The notes under the pieces are model-generated. The model saw only the letters and a program-made list of their open reading frames with translations. It made no database searches and was not told where the DNA came from. Positions 39,156 to 47,149 of a DNA stretch of 64,000 nt are shown piece by piece (the stretch's first letter is position 1; every line of letters starts with the position of its first letter). A program made the translations under genes and the position numbers. Source of the stretch: JACCZH01 sp963729445 (GTDB lineage: Bacteria > Chloroflexota > Chloroflexia > Thermomicrobiales > CFX8); assembly GCA_963729445.1 (NCBI GenBank), contig CAVSNU010000005.1, forward strand, positions 1,240,001-1,304,000. Direction: 5' to 3'.

Positions 39156-40838
39156 TCAGTTCGGCGCTGGCAGAGGACTGAGCTGTCCGTTAGCATAGCG
39201 GTAAAATTCCCGCGCCGGATAGAGTTCCATCAGAACGCGATTCTCGACCGGTCCCCGGTCGCTGGCGTAGACGATCTCCGAATCGAGGGCCGGCACATTC
39301 TGGGCGAAGAATGGCGCGTAGTCGACCCAGGAGTCTCGATCGACAAAGACCAATGCGTTGTCCAGGCCAGCTGCTTGTACGACGGCGACACCGTCGCCGT
39401 TGATCGCGTTCCAATCTCTGAAGCGCTCGAACTCTTGCGGCACCCAGCGGGTATAGGTGTAGCTGGTAAGGGCGAGGACCACGAGCAGCATCGTGGCGTT
39501 GCCGGCGACGTGGGGATAGCCAACTCGGGGTGCGCGCCGTTCAAGGAGCAGGGCGAGGGTGTCGCTCACCCGCATGATTCCGCGTGCGCTCAGCATGACG
39601 AGCGGCCCGATGGTCTCCATGAAGTAACGCGGTCCGTACATCTGTCCGGGCGTCCAGTACAGAATATGAATGGCGACGAGACTCAGCGCGACGCTCGCCA
39701 GAATCAGATCCCAGGCTTCTCGCGAAAGCTGGTCCATTTGAGGAGCGGCGCTCCTGGTTGCCCGCTTCCGAAACCGTCTCGCGAGGACGGTGATCAGGCT
39801 CACCCCAACGGCAACACACGCCGGCACCAGGCTGAATCGACCCGGCCACCCAAACAGGAAGGACGCCAACGCCGTCGCGTTGACCTTCGTGTTGCGCAGG
39901 CCGTCATCCAGATCGTGGCCGTTCACCCCAATATCAGGCCCAAAGCCGAGCCGGTCGAACGGCCACCAGAGTTCGTAGGCCGTGTGAAACGCGCTGCCCG
40001 TGGTCAACAGGTTGTACCCAAGAAAGAGTGCGACGAACGGCAGGGCTCCGGCAGCCATGATGACATACGATCGCGCGATCTTGCGTTGCTTCACCATCGT
40101 GATCAACGACCAGGCGAGATAGGGGAGTGCGATACCCACCGCCGTCAACGGGCGGCTGAGAAACAGCATCCCGATTGCCACACCGGTCGCGAGAGCGAGC
40201 GGGTAGCCTCGCCGCGAGCGTGCCGCTGGAAATAGCGCAAGAAAGAGCAAAGACCAGAACAATGAGGCAATATGCGACAGTAACGAACCTGCTTGCAGCA
40301 AAAAGAAGGGAGAAGCCACGAGCAAGCCCGCTGCGAACATGGCGGTGATGCTTCCATAGAGCCTGCGCGTCAGGACGTAGATCGCCGGCACACACAGCGC
40401 GGCCAGGGAGGCATTTACCAACCAGGGTTGTGCCACGAGCACGCCAAGCGACAGGACCATCGGGAAACCCAGGGGATATTTCCCGAACCACATGCCGTCA
40501 CGCACGATAATAAAAGGGATCGAGAAGAAGCGTGGATGTTCCGGCTCGTCCGCAACCAGATTTCCCGAAGCGATCGTTTGCGCCTGAAAGAGAAACGCCG
40601 CTTCGTCCTCGGTATGCGGCACCCGGTCGAACACGGAGTTCGAGACCCATAGTGCACCGGCGAAGGCCACGGCAGACAGGACGACCACGATGGCAAGCTC
40701 GATCAAGGTCGAGCTGCGCTGCCGATTAACGTACGAGCGGCTCAACCAGGGCACAGAGGTGTCTTCCCTCTCAGGCGTAACGGCTCCAGGTTGGTCATGC
40801 TGACATGCAGCCGATCCGTCCGTTGATCGTCCGCACAC
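39156..40838 (-). CDS. GT39-family membrane glycosyltransferase
   Basis: Up to 560 residues with about ten membrane spans. The first outer loop has the acidic motif HTEDEAAFLFQAQ (about 75-87), like the D/E-rich site of dolichyl/polyprenyl-phosphate-mannose-type (PMT/ArnT) enzymes, which use a lipid-linked sugar. The start is uncertain: GTG 40838 is the longest, and the first 35 residues look unlike the rest. The target (protein, lipid or polymer) is unknown. Confidence 0.75.
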   Translation of the reverse strand: MCGRSTDGSAACQHDQPGAVTPEREDTSVPWLSRSYVNRQRSSTLIELAIVVVLSAVAFAGALWVSNSVFDRVPHTEDEAAFLFQAQTIASGNLVADEPEHPRFFSIPFIIVRDGMWFGKYPLGFPMVLSLGVLVAQPWLVNASLAALCVPAIYVLTRRLYGSITAMFAAGLLVASPFFLLQAGSLLSHIASLFWSLLFLALFPAARSRRGYPLALATGVAIGMLFLSRPLTAVGIALPYLAWSLITMVKQRKIARSYVIMAAGALPFVALFLGYNLLTTGSAFHTAYELWWPFDRLGFGPDIGVNGHDLDDGLRNTKVNATALASFLFGWPGRFSLVPACVAVGVSLITVLARRFRKRATRSAAPQMDQLSREAWDLILASVALSLVAIHILYWTPGQMYGPRYFMETIGPLVMLSARGIMRVSDTLALLLERRAPRVGYPHVAGNATMLLVVLALTSYTYTRWVPQEFERFRDWNAINGDGVAVVQAAGLDNALVFVDRDSWVDYAPFFAQNVPALDSEIVYASDRGPVENRVLMELYPAREFYRYANGQLSPLPAPN

Positions 40839-40907
40839 GCTTTGGCGTCATACTAGCGACGGATCCGTTGTGATCCGCCGCCCGTCGAAGGTGACGCTGC
40901 CCCGTAA

Positions 40908-42011
40908 TTACCAGATATGACCTCGCGCCTCGATGGGCCAGATCGTCTCGACGACTCCATCACGGATGCCAACCATGACATCGTGCAGGTTGATCGTCGT
41001 GCAGACATGGCTGGGCAGGATCGAGATCACGTCTCCGACGTTGAGATCGGCGTCCAGACCATCCGGGTCTACGGCAAGTGAGCCATGCTCGTCCGAGCCG
41101 CGCAGATAGCTCACCCCGGGCCGGCCGCTGACTTCGGGAGTTCCGCCGTCGCGCGAGAGCGTTTTGAGCCCAGCGTCACATACTGCCCGCTCCGGTGTCG
41201 GCCGGCTGATGATCGTCGAGAGACAGCTCAGCGCATTTTCAAACTCGACACCCGCGTCGCGATAGGCCGTGTCCAGCAGCAGAAATGAGCCAGCCTGAAC
41301 TTCATTCAGGATGCCCGCCTCGACGTCCAGGCGTACCGACCCGGTGCCGCCGCCAGACAGAATCGGGATGGGGTGGTTGTGCTCGCGCAGCAGCTCGACC
41401 GTCTCACGCAGGATCTCCATCGCCGGCTCGTTCAGTCCCTTGCGACTCTCCGCCGGTTTCACTTGCGCGTGACCCGCATACGCGTGGATGCCGGCCAGCT
41501 CAACTCCATCGGTTACCCGGACCATGTCCGCCAGCTCCAGGACGCCGCCGGGCGTCACTTGCCCGCTACGGCCGGTATGGACGTCGAGCTCGATCATCAG
41601 CTTCACGGTCACTCCCCGCTCACGGGCGATAGCCGCGATCGACTCGATAGCGTGGCTGCTATCCACGACAGCTTTGAATTCCGGCACGCGGGCCGCCAGC
41701 GCCACCAGCCGCTCGTACTTGCCGACGCCGGCCACCTCACTCGTGAGCAGGATGTCGGTGATGCCAGCGTTGGCCATCACCTCTGCCTCAGCGAGCTTGG
41801 CACAGCAGATGCCGACCGCCCCCGCCTGGATCATGAGGTGGGCGATGGCCGGAGACTTGGCCGTCTTCAGGTGTGGCCGCAGTTTCAACTGGCTGCCATC
41901 AAGGATGGACATCATCTTGTTCAGATTGCGCTCCATCGTGTCAAGGTCAACAATCAAAACCGGGGTCTCCAGTGCTTCGACCGGCATCCCGGCGCGAATG
42001 GCGCGTTGCAT
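40908..42011 (-). CDS. D-threonine aldolase / D-serine dehydratase-like PLP enzyme
   Basis: 367 residues, fold-type III (alanine-racemase-like barrel plus beta domain). PLP lysine K49 lies in RPHLKT, the phosphate loop in LSGGGTGS (about 228), and the metal pair H335/C337 in PSHVCTTINLHD. The His-x-Cys pair is the D-serine dehydratase type of metal site; D-threonine aldolases often have His-x-Asp. ATG 42011 follows GGAGGGG at good spacing. Confidence 0.88.
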   Translation of the reverse strand: MQRAIRAGMPVEALETPVLIVDLDTMERNLNKMMSILDGSQLKLRPHLKTAKSPAIAHLMIQAGAVGICCAKLAEAEVMANAGITDILLTSEVAGVGKYERLVALAARVPEFKAVVDSSHAIESIAAIARERGVTVKLMIELDVHTGRSGQVTPGGVLELADMVRVTDGVELAGIHAYAGHAQVKPAESRKGLNEPAMEILRETVELLREHNHPIPILSGGGTGSVRLDVEAGILNEVQAGSFLLLDTAYRDAGVEFENALSCLSTIISRPTPERAVCDAGLKTLSRDGGTPEVSGRPGVSYLRGSDEHGSLAVDPDGLDADLNVGDVISILPSHVCTTINLHDVMVGIRDGVVETIWPIEARGHIW

Positions 42012-42198
42012 AACAGTGCCCCCTCCTTGAACTCATATCTTTCCGGGATAGTAACAGGGACGTGCCTCTCCTGGTAGGGTCTGGCGTAAGTGAAATCGTT
42101 CCTCCACGATAACGAGGGGTTTCGTCATTAGCGTGGCAGCGCAATGACGAGGTTGTCCAACATGATGGGCCGTTCGCAAGGAGCGTCATTGTTCGTAC

Positions 42199-42217
42199 GG
42201 GCGTAATTCATTGCGCC
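42199..42217. repeat. 19-bp near-palindrome, copy 1
   Basis: GGGCGTAATTCATTGCGCC, palindromic except for one pair. An identical copy lies exactly 200 bases further on. Confidence 0.8.
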
Positions 42218-42398
42218 CCATGCGCATCGAGTCTAAGTCAATTTAGAGAAGGACAACGGCCTTTCCGGTCATCCTGTAGGCAACGAAGGATGACTCTGGT
42301 TTACCTATTCGACGGCCCACAACGAGATACTTCCGTTGCCTCAGGATACTACCATACATGGCGGCTCGGCTCGATCATCCTTAGCGTTGATCGAGTCA

Positions 42399-42417
42399 GG
42401 GCGTAATTCATTGCGCC
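42399..42417. repeat. 19-bp near-palindrome, copy 2
   Basis: Identical to the copy at 42199-42217, in the same orientation. Confidence 0.8.
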
Positions 42418-42650
42418 TGCTTGCCGTCCGTGGCGTTGGAGAGGGCGCAACGAGGCATGTCCCGGATAAGGTCGAATCCAGTCGGATACTTCCATGGCCA
42501 CTGCGAGGCTCGCGCAGCTGCTACCCGTGAGGCCCCGTGCAAACTCGTTCTCCAGCATCGTATCCTTAGATCCACGAGAATCGTCGCGATAGGGGTCGCG
42601 CGGCGGTCGGGAGAGCGCAGATTAGCTTCCATGTAATACAAGGACCAGGA

Positions 42651-43616
42651 ATGCAGACGTTCATCAAGCGTTTGGCGGTTGTGGCGACAATAGGCATGTT
42701 TCTTGTCCTGGTGCAGGGCGCACTCGTCACAACGACCGGATCGGCCGAGGGTTGTGGGAAGTCCTGGCCCCTCTGTAACGGCAAGTTTGTCCCGAGTTAC
42801 GCGATCGAGTCGATGATCGAGTATTCACACCGGTTCGTTGCCGGTGTGGAAGGCATTCTGATCGCGATTGTCGGCATCGGCGCGCTGCGCTACTGGCGCG
42901 AGCGGTTGGAGATCCGCATCCTGGCCCCGTTGATGGGGAGCTTCATCATCATCCAGGCTCTCCTGGGCGCTGCGGCGGTGATGTGGCCGCAAACCCCGGA
43001 AATCCTGGCCTTGCATTTCGGCATCTCGCTGATCGCGTTTGCCAGTGTGCTCCTGGTGACGCTCTTCCTGCACGACGCGAACGGCCGTGACAAGCTACGC
43101 GACGTTTCCATCCCGCGCTCGCTACGCCGCGCAATCTGGGGCTTGATGTTCTACACGTATGCCGCGGTCTACGTTGGAGCCTATGTGCGCCACAAGGACG
43201 TCAGCCTGGCGTGCGGTGACTGGCCGCTCTGTAATGGAAGTCTGTTCCCGGGATTCACCGGGCCGGTGGGGATCGTGTTCACGCACAGGATCACCGGTGG
43301 GCTCGTCCTCTTCGGCGTCGTAGGCTTAATCTACTGGACCAGCAAATATCGTGACAGACGTCCGGACCTGTTCTGGGCCACGGTGGTCTCCGCTGTGCTG
43401 ATCGTCGGGCAAGCGGCGAGCGGGGCGTTCGTGGTGTTGACCCAGCTCGACGTCTTTGCGACGTTGTCCCACGGCATGTTCATGTCGCTCTTCTTCGGAA
43501 CCCTGGCATACCTCTGTATGCAAGCGCTGCCGCGGCCGGCGAGCGTCCGCCGGCAGCAGGCCATTTCTCAAACCGCGTCAACCGAATCGCATCCGAGGGC
43601 AGTCACAGCACCCTGA
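42651..43616 (+). CDS. ctaA: heme A synthase
   Basis: Oxidises the C8 methyl of heme O to make heme A for an aa3-type oxidase. 321 residues, eight spans in two homologous halves. Conserved heme-ligand histidines appear in EYSHR, LHFG, THRITGG and LSHGMF, and the outer-loop Cys pair in EGCGKSWPLCNG, as in the Bacillus-type enzyme. A second similar CGDWPLCNG is in the C-terminal half. No oxidase subunits are next to it. Confidence 0.92.
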   Translation: MQTFIKRLAVVATIGMFLVLVQGALVTTTGSAEGCGKSWPLCNGKFVPSYAIESMIEYSHRFVAGVEGILIAIVGIGALRYWRERLEIRILAPLMGSFIIIQALLGAAAVMWPQTPEILALHFGISLIAFASVLLVTLFLHDANGRDKLRDVSIPRSLRRAIWGLMFYTYAAVYVGAYVRHKDVSLACGDWPLCNGSLFPGFTGPVGIVFTHRITGGLVLFGVVGLIYWTSKYRDRRPDLFWATVVSAVLIVGQAASGAFVVLTQLDVFATLSHGMFMSLFFGTLAYLCMQALPRPASVRRQQAISQTASTESHPRAVTAP

Positions 43617-43690
43617 GCTCCGGGAGGATTGTGGTAAGGTCAAATCTGACGTGAAAGGACCTTTGCCCCGGTGATTCGGCGCGCCAATAG

Positions 43691-44531
43691 ATGATCGAGG
43701 TTGAACGCCTTACCAAGCGCTACGGCCAGGTCCAGGCAGTGGACGACATCTCCTTCTCGGTCGCCGCAGGGGAAGTCTTCGGCTTGCTCGGGCATAACGG
43801 CGCAGGCAAGACCACCACCATCCGCATCTTGACCGGCCGAACCAGGCCGACCAGCGGCCGGGCCTCCGTCGCCGGCTGCGATGTCCTGTCAGAGCGCGAA
43901 CAGCTCAAGCCGCGTATCAATCTCGTCTTCGAAGACCAGAATCTCTACGAGCGGCTTACTGGACGCGAGAACATGCGTCTCTTCGCCGATCTCTATGGCG
44001 TGCCATGCGCCAGGGCGGATGAATTGCTGGACCACCGTCGGGCTGGTCGACGGCGCCGACCGCAAGGTGAAGACATACTCCACCGGCATGAAGCAGCGCC
44101 TGCTAATCGCCAGGGCGCTCATCAACAATCCCATGGTGCTCTTTCTCGACGAGCCAACGCGGGGGCTGGACCCAAGCTCGGCGCGCGACGTGCGCTCCGT
44201 CGTCTCCAGACTGAGCCTGGAGGGGACCACCGTCTTTCTCACCACCCATTACATGGAAGAAGCCGATGAGCTCTGCAACCGCGTCGCGTTCCTCAGTCAG
44301 GGCAAGATCGTGGCGCTGGGCACACCGCGTGAGCTGAAGCTCCGCTATGGAGAGCCTACCGCCGTCGTGCTGCTGAAGAGCGGTAATGAACACACGATCA
44401 ACCTGAACCAGGCAGAAGATGCCGGTCTCCTGCAACAATGGATGGCTGAGGGTCAGGTGTTAACTATCCACTCCCAGGAGGGAACGTTGGAAGATGTCTT
44501 TATCGAGCTGGCGGGGCGCCCGCTCGCCTGA
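43691..44531 (+). pseudogene. ABC-2 exporter ATPase, frameshifted
   Basis: The first 115 codons carry Walker A (GHNGAGKTTT, residues 34-43) and a Q/E-loop (VFEDQNLYERL). Near 44031-44034 one extra base (GGACCACC where one C too many is seen) moves the frame; the rest (VGLVDGADRKVKTYSTGMKQ, Walker B VLFLDEPTRGLDP, H-loop TTHYMEEA) is in the +1 frame to 44531. Without the extra base it is a normal NatA/DrrA-type ATPase of about 280 residues. No slippery site is present, so mutation or sequencing error is likely. It pairs with the next gene. Confidence 0.85.
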
Positions 44532-44549
44532 CCCTGTGCGGAGGACCGT

Positions 44550-45647
44550 GTGCACCCGAGGATGATCCTGACAATCTTCCGCAAGGATGCACGCGACGCC
44601 ATCCGCGATTCGCGCGTGCTCGCGGCCATTCTGATTCCGCTTGGAATCGGCTTGTTCTACAGCTATGCGTTTGACGATGATGACTTCGAGCCGCCGCCGG
44701 TAGAGTTGGGCTACGTATCCGAAAGCTCGACGCGCCTGTTCGATATTCTTCAAGACGTTTCCGGTCAAGCCGTGGACTTGGATCTCACGGAGCTTGGATC
44801 GGCTGACGATCTTCGCGGACAGGTTCTTGAAGAAGAGGTCGATCTCGGCCTCATTCTTCCGGCGGGATTCGACGAGGCAGTGCAGGCCGGGGAGTCGCCG
44901 CCCCTGGAAATCATCCTTCATGAAGAAGCCGGTCCGGGCGCCAACTACGTCGCGGCAGCGATTCAGCAATCAATCGACGTCCTCGCCGGACGTGCGCCTC
45001 CGGCCAGCGTCCAGGTAGATGTCGTCTCTCCTGCAGAGGCTGACGCATCGGTTTCGATCTTCGAAGAGATCGGCCCGCGGCAGTATTTCGTGTTGGCAGC
45101 CATCATGATGCTCGTCGCCATGAACAGTATCCTCGTGGTGTCAGTCATCCTGGCGGAGGAGGCGGAGAAGAAGACACTCGATGCCCTGGTGATGATCGCC
45201 TCCTATGCCGATGTCGTCGCGGCCAAAGCGCTGGTCGGACTGTTCTACGTGACGGTGTCCGTGGCCTTGATGATCGGCTTGACCGGCATCGTTCCAGAGA
45301 ATCTGCTGCTGTTTGCCGTGGGAATCGGTCTCTTCAGCATCGCCATGGTTGGCGTCGGGTTGCTGTTGGGAGGCATGTTCAGTAATGCCAACCAGCTCAA
45401 TACCTGGGCCGGCGTCTTCTTGATCCCGGTGATCGCGCCAGCGTTCATGGTCGGCGTGCCATTACCGGACGCGGTCGAGACTGCACTGTTGTTTATCGCC
45501 CCAAGTCAGGCGATGCGCCTCGCAGTGAACGCGCTCACCGGCTCGACGGTGTTCGCGGGTGTGTGGCTGTCAATCCTCGTTCTCATCGCCTGGGCCGTCG
45601 TGACCTACGGTCTGCTGGTGCTGCGGCTCTCTCGTCGCGAAGCCTAG
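44550..45647 (+). CDS. ABC-2 type transporter permease
   Basis: 365 residues with GTG 44550 after GGAGGA. One N-terminal span (VLAAILIPLGIGLFYSYAF), a large extracytoplasmic domain (about 45-165), then five C-terminal spans, the NatB/YhaP layout. It would form an exporter with the frameshifted ATPase just upstream. Substrate unknown; sodium, antibiotic or lipid export are family options. Confidence 0.85.
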   Translation: MHPRMILTIFRKDARDAIRDSRVLAAILIPLGIGLFYSYAFDDDDFEPPPVELGYVSESSTRLFDILQDVSGQAVDLDLTELGSADDLRGQVLEEEVDLGLILPAGFDEAVQAGESPPLEIILHEEAGPGANYVAAAIQQSIDVLAGRAPPASVQVDVVSPAEADASVSIFEEIGPRQYFVLAAIMMLVAMNSILVVSVILAEEAEKKTLDALVMIASYADVVAAKALVGLFYVTVSVALMIGLTGIVPENLLLFAVGIGLFSIAMVGVGLLLGGMFSNANQLNTWAGVFLIPVIAPAFMVGVPLPDAVETALLFIAPSQAMRLAVNALTGSTVFAGVWLSILVLIAWAVVTYGLLVLRLSRREA

Positions 45648-45685
45648 ACGAGCAAGACCAACCAATCTGTACCTTGATCTGTGCC

Positions 45686-45715
45686 CGGCAGAGGCGATAT
45701 GCCTCTGCCGCTTTT
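45686..45715 (+). terminator. intrinsic terminator after the ABC-2 operon
   Basis: CGGCAGAGGC (45686-45695) and its exact complement (45701-45710) form a 10-bp stem with loop GATAT, then CTTTTC. Confidence 0.85.
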
Positions 45716-45772
45716 CGTAAAGTGAGATTATGAGTTCTGCCACGGAGCAACAGCAGAGGCAGGCGTGTGGTC

Positions 45773-46102
45773 ATGAACGAGCAGAGCCAGCGCAAAGACG
45801 AAGCAGCCGGTGACGCGGAGCCAGTAGTCGCAGCCCCACGCGATCAACCGGACGACGCACTGCGGAGCTTCGCTGACACGATCCAGGAGAAGGCTGGAGT
45901 TAACCCTGGCGCCGATCGGCCGGCTGAGGTTGGCCCTCTCGTGGCTGAGCGGGTTCGGCACGTTGATCAACCCCCACTCAAGCGACACGCGCCGCCGGCC
46001 GTCAGGCACGGGGCAATTCAAGTGAGTCCGTCACGTGAGCTACTCGTGGCGGCGGGGTTCGGCGTGGCTATCGGGTTCATGTTGGGGCGGCTCTCGAAGT
46101 AA
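45773..46102 (+). CDS. small protein with C-terminal membrane anchor (109 aa)
   Basis: ATG 45773 (MNEQSQRKDE) is preferred to the GTG at 45767. The N-terminal 80 residues are polar, Pro/Asp-rich and probably disordered; the last 25 (SRELLVAAGFGVAIGFMLGR) form one span resembling the end of DUF883/ElaB-type proteins. It precedes a GlsB/YeaQ-like gene by 47 bases, so both may belong to envelope stress. Confidence 0.55.
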   Translation: MNEQSQRKDEAAGDAEPVVAAPRDQPDDALRSFADTIQEKAGVNPGADRPAEVGPLVAERVRHVDQPPLKRHAPPAVRHGAIQVSPSRELLVAAGFGVAIGFMLGRLSK

Positions 46103-46149
46103 GGCCATCGTCAGCCCCCTGACAGAGTGGCGCAGCAGAAGGAGATGAG

Positions 46150-46404
46150 ATGGGTATCATATCGTGGATCGTCTTAGGTGCACTTGCCGGCTGGCTGGCC
46201 AGTATCATTACCGGCCGCAACGAGGAGATGGGCTGGTTAACAAACATCCTGGTCGGTATCGTCGGCGCATTTCTTGGCGGCCTTATCATGTCGTTGATCG
46301 GTGGCAGGGGCGTTACCGGATTCAATCTCTATAGCCTGGTCGTTGCACTCGTGGGCGCCATCATTCTCCTGTATCTTGTCAATCTGGTTCGAGGAGGCGA
46401 CTGA
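46150..46404 (+). CDS. GlsB/YeaQ/YmgE family stress membrane protein
   Basis: 84 residues, RBS GAAGGAGA. The start MGIISWIVLGALAGWLASII, then the Gly-rich MGWLTNILVGIVGAFLGG and a third span are the classic pattern of transglycosylase-associated (Pfam Transgly_assoc) proteins, usually induced by stress. Molecular function is not established. Confidence 0.92.
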   Translation: MGIISWIVLGALAGWLASIITGRNEEMGWLTNILVGIVGAFLGGLIMSLIGGRGVTGFNLYSLVVALVGAIILLYLVNLVRGGD

Positions 46405-46491
46405 GCCGGACCGTCCATCCAGGATCGTTCCAGATCGCCGCGATACACCCGTCGTGATGGAACGTGACATTCTGGTGCGCTCCTCACAGAG

Positions 46492-46527
46492 CTGCGTAAC
46501 GGCGCAACGAATGGCGCCGCTACGCAG
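46492..46527. repeat. palindromic interspersed repeat
   Basis: CTGCGTAACGGCGC and GGCGCCGCTACGCAG form a 13-bp stem with one mismatch around AACGAAT. It resembles the near-palindromes at 42.2 and 42.4 kb in having a ..GCGCAA...AT.GCGCC.. core. Confidence 0.6.
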
Positions 46528-46639
46528 TAAAGACTGCCTCTCAATGACCGGATGAAGCCGGCATCTTCCATCATTACGCCGGTATGCATTCCACATAGAG
46601 CGGATCAATCGGGCTTCCGTCATGGCGAGGGACCCTGCG

Positions 46640-46924
46640 TCATGCGCCGGTTTGGAGCCTCGCGATCGTGACGTCGTAGTCGTTCTCGGTCACGGCTCGC
46701 ACATCGAAACCCATGAGGTCCATGTAGGGAGTAAGCATCAGGTTAATCTGGGCAGGATCGTCTGACTCGACCAGCAGGAACCCCGCTCCGCCGCCGACCA
46801 GGTCGTACCAGCCACGGATCTGATCCTGCCGGTTTGTACCAGCATGATGCTGCTGAATCACCCGCTGCCGGACTTCCTCAGCGCTCGTCCCCGGATACCA
46901 TGTGTACTCGCAAAACCAGAGCAT
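46640..46924 (-). CDS. DUF3303-like small protein (94 aa)
   Basis: ATG 46924 follows GGAGG at 6-base spacing; the longer frame to 47017 has no RBS. The sequence (LWFCEYTWYPGTSAEEVRQR, GWYDLVGGGAGFLLVESDD, PYMDLMGFDVRAV) fits the DUF3303 family, a ferredoxin-like fold of unknown function widespread in bacteria. Confidence 0.75.
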   Translation of the reverse strand: MLWFCEYTWYPGTSAEEVRQRVIQQHHAGTNRQDQIRGWYDLVGGGAGFLLVESDDPAQINLMLTPYMDLMGFDVRAVTENDYDVTIARLQTGA

Positions 46925-47149
46925 AGAGTGCCTCCGTACTCCTCGAATCGAACGATCTGCCTGTATCCAGCGTAACAGGATGCGGCTGGCGTCATCTGTC
47001 GTCCGGTTCGGCGGCACGTTGACGTGCCGGTCAAGTTCGCTGCTAAGATAGCCGGAACTCCCCAGCCGGCTTCGTGCCGGGCATGGTCACACCGGGCAGC
47101 CGGGGTGCTGCAAAAGCGATCCAGGAAGCACAGATAGGAAAGTATCAGA

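Larger units (their letters stand above)
42012..42650 (+). other. repeat-rich intergenic region
   Basis: About 640 bases between divergent genes without a convincing ORF. It holds two identical 19-bp repeats (42199 and 42399), a GTCATCC/GGATGAC hairpin (42268-42294) of the widespread ...TCATCC... type, and an 8-bp hairpin CTCGATCA/TGATCGAG (42370-42395). It looks like a landing site for small palindromic repeats. Promoters for the D-amino acid enzyme and ctaA must also lie here. Confidence 0.5.

Noticed and set aside
39033..40235. 400-codon + strand frame opposite the GT39 gene
   Set aside because: Charged, His/Arg-rich translation typical of antisense to membrane proteins; the minus-strand gene has clear spans and motifs.
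44020..44050. Programmed frameshift in the ABC-2 ATPase
   Set aside because: The shift is +1 and there is no slippery heptamer or poor stop-codon context; mutation or sequencing error is simpler.
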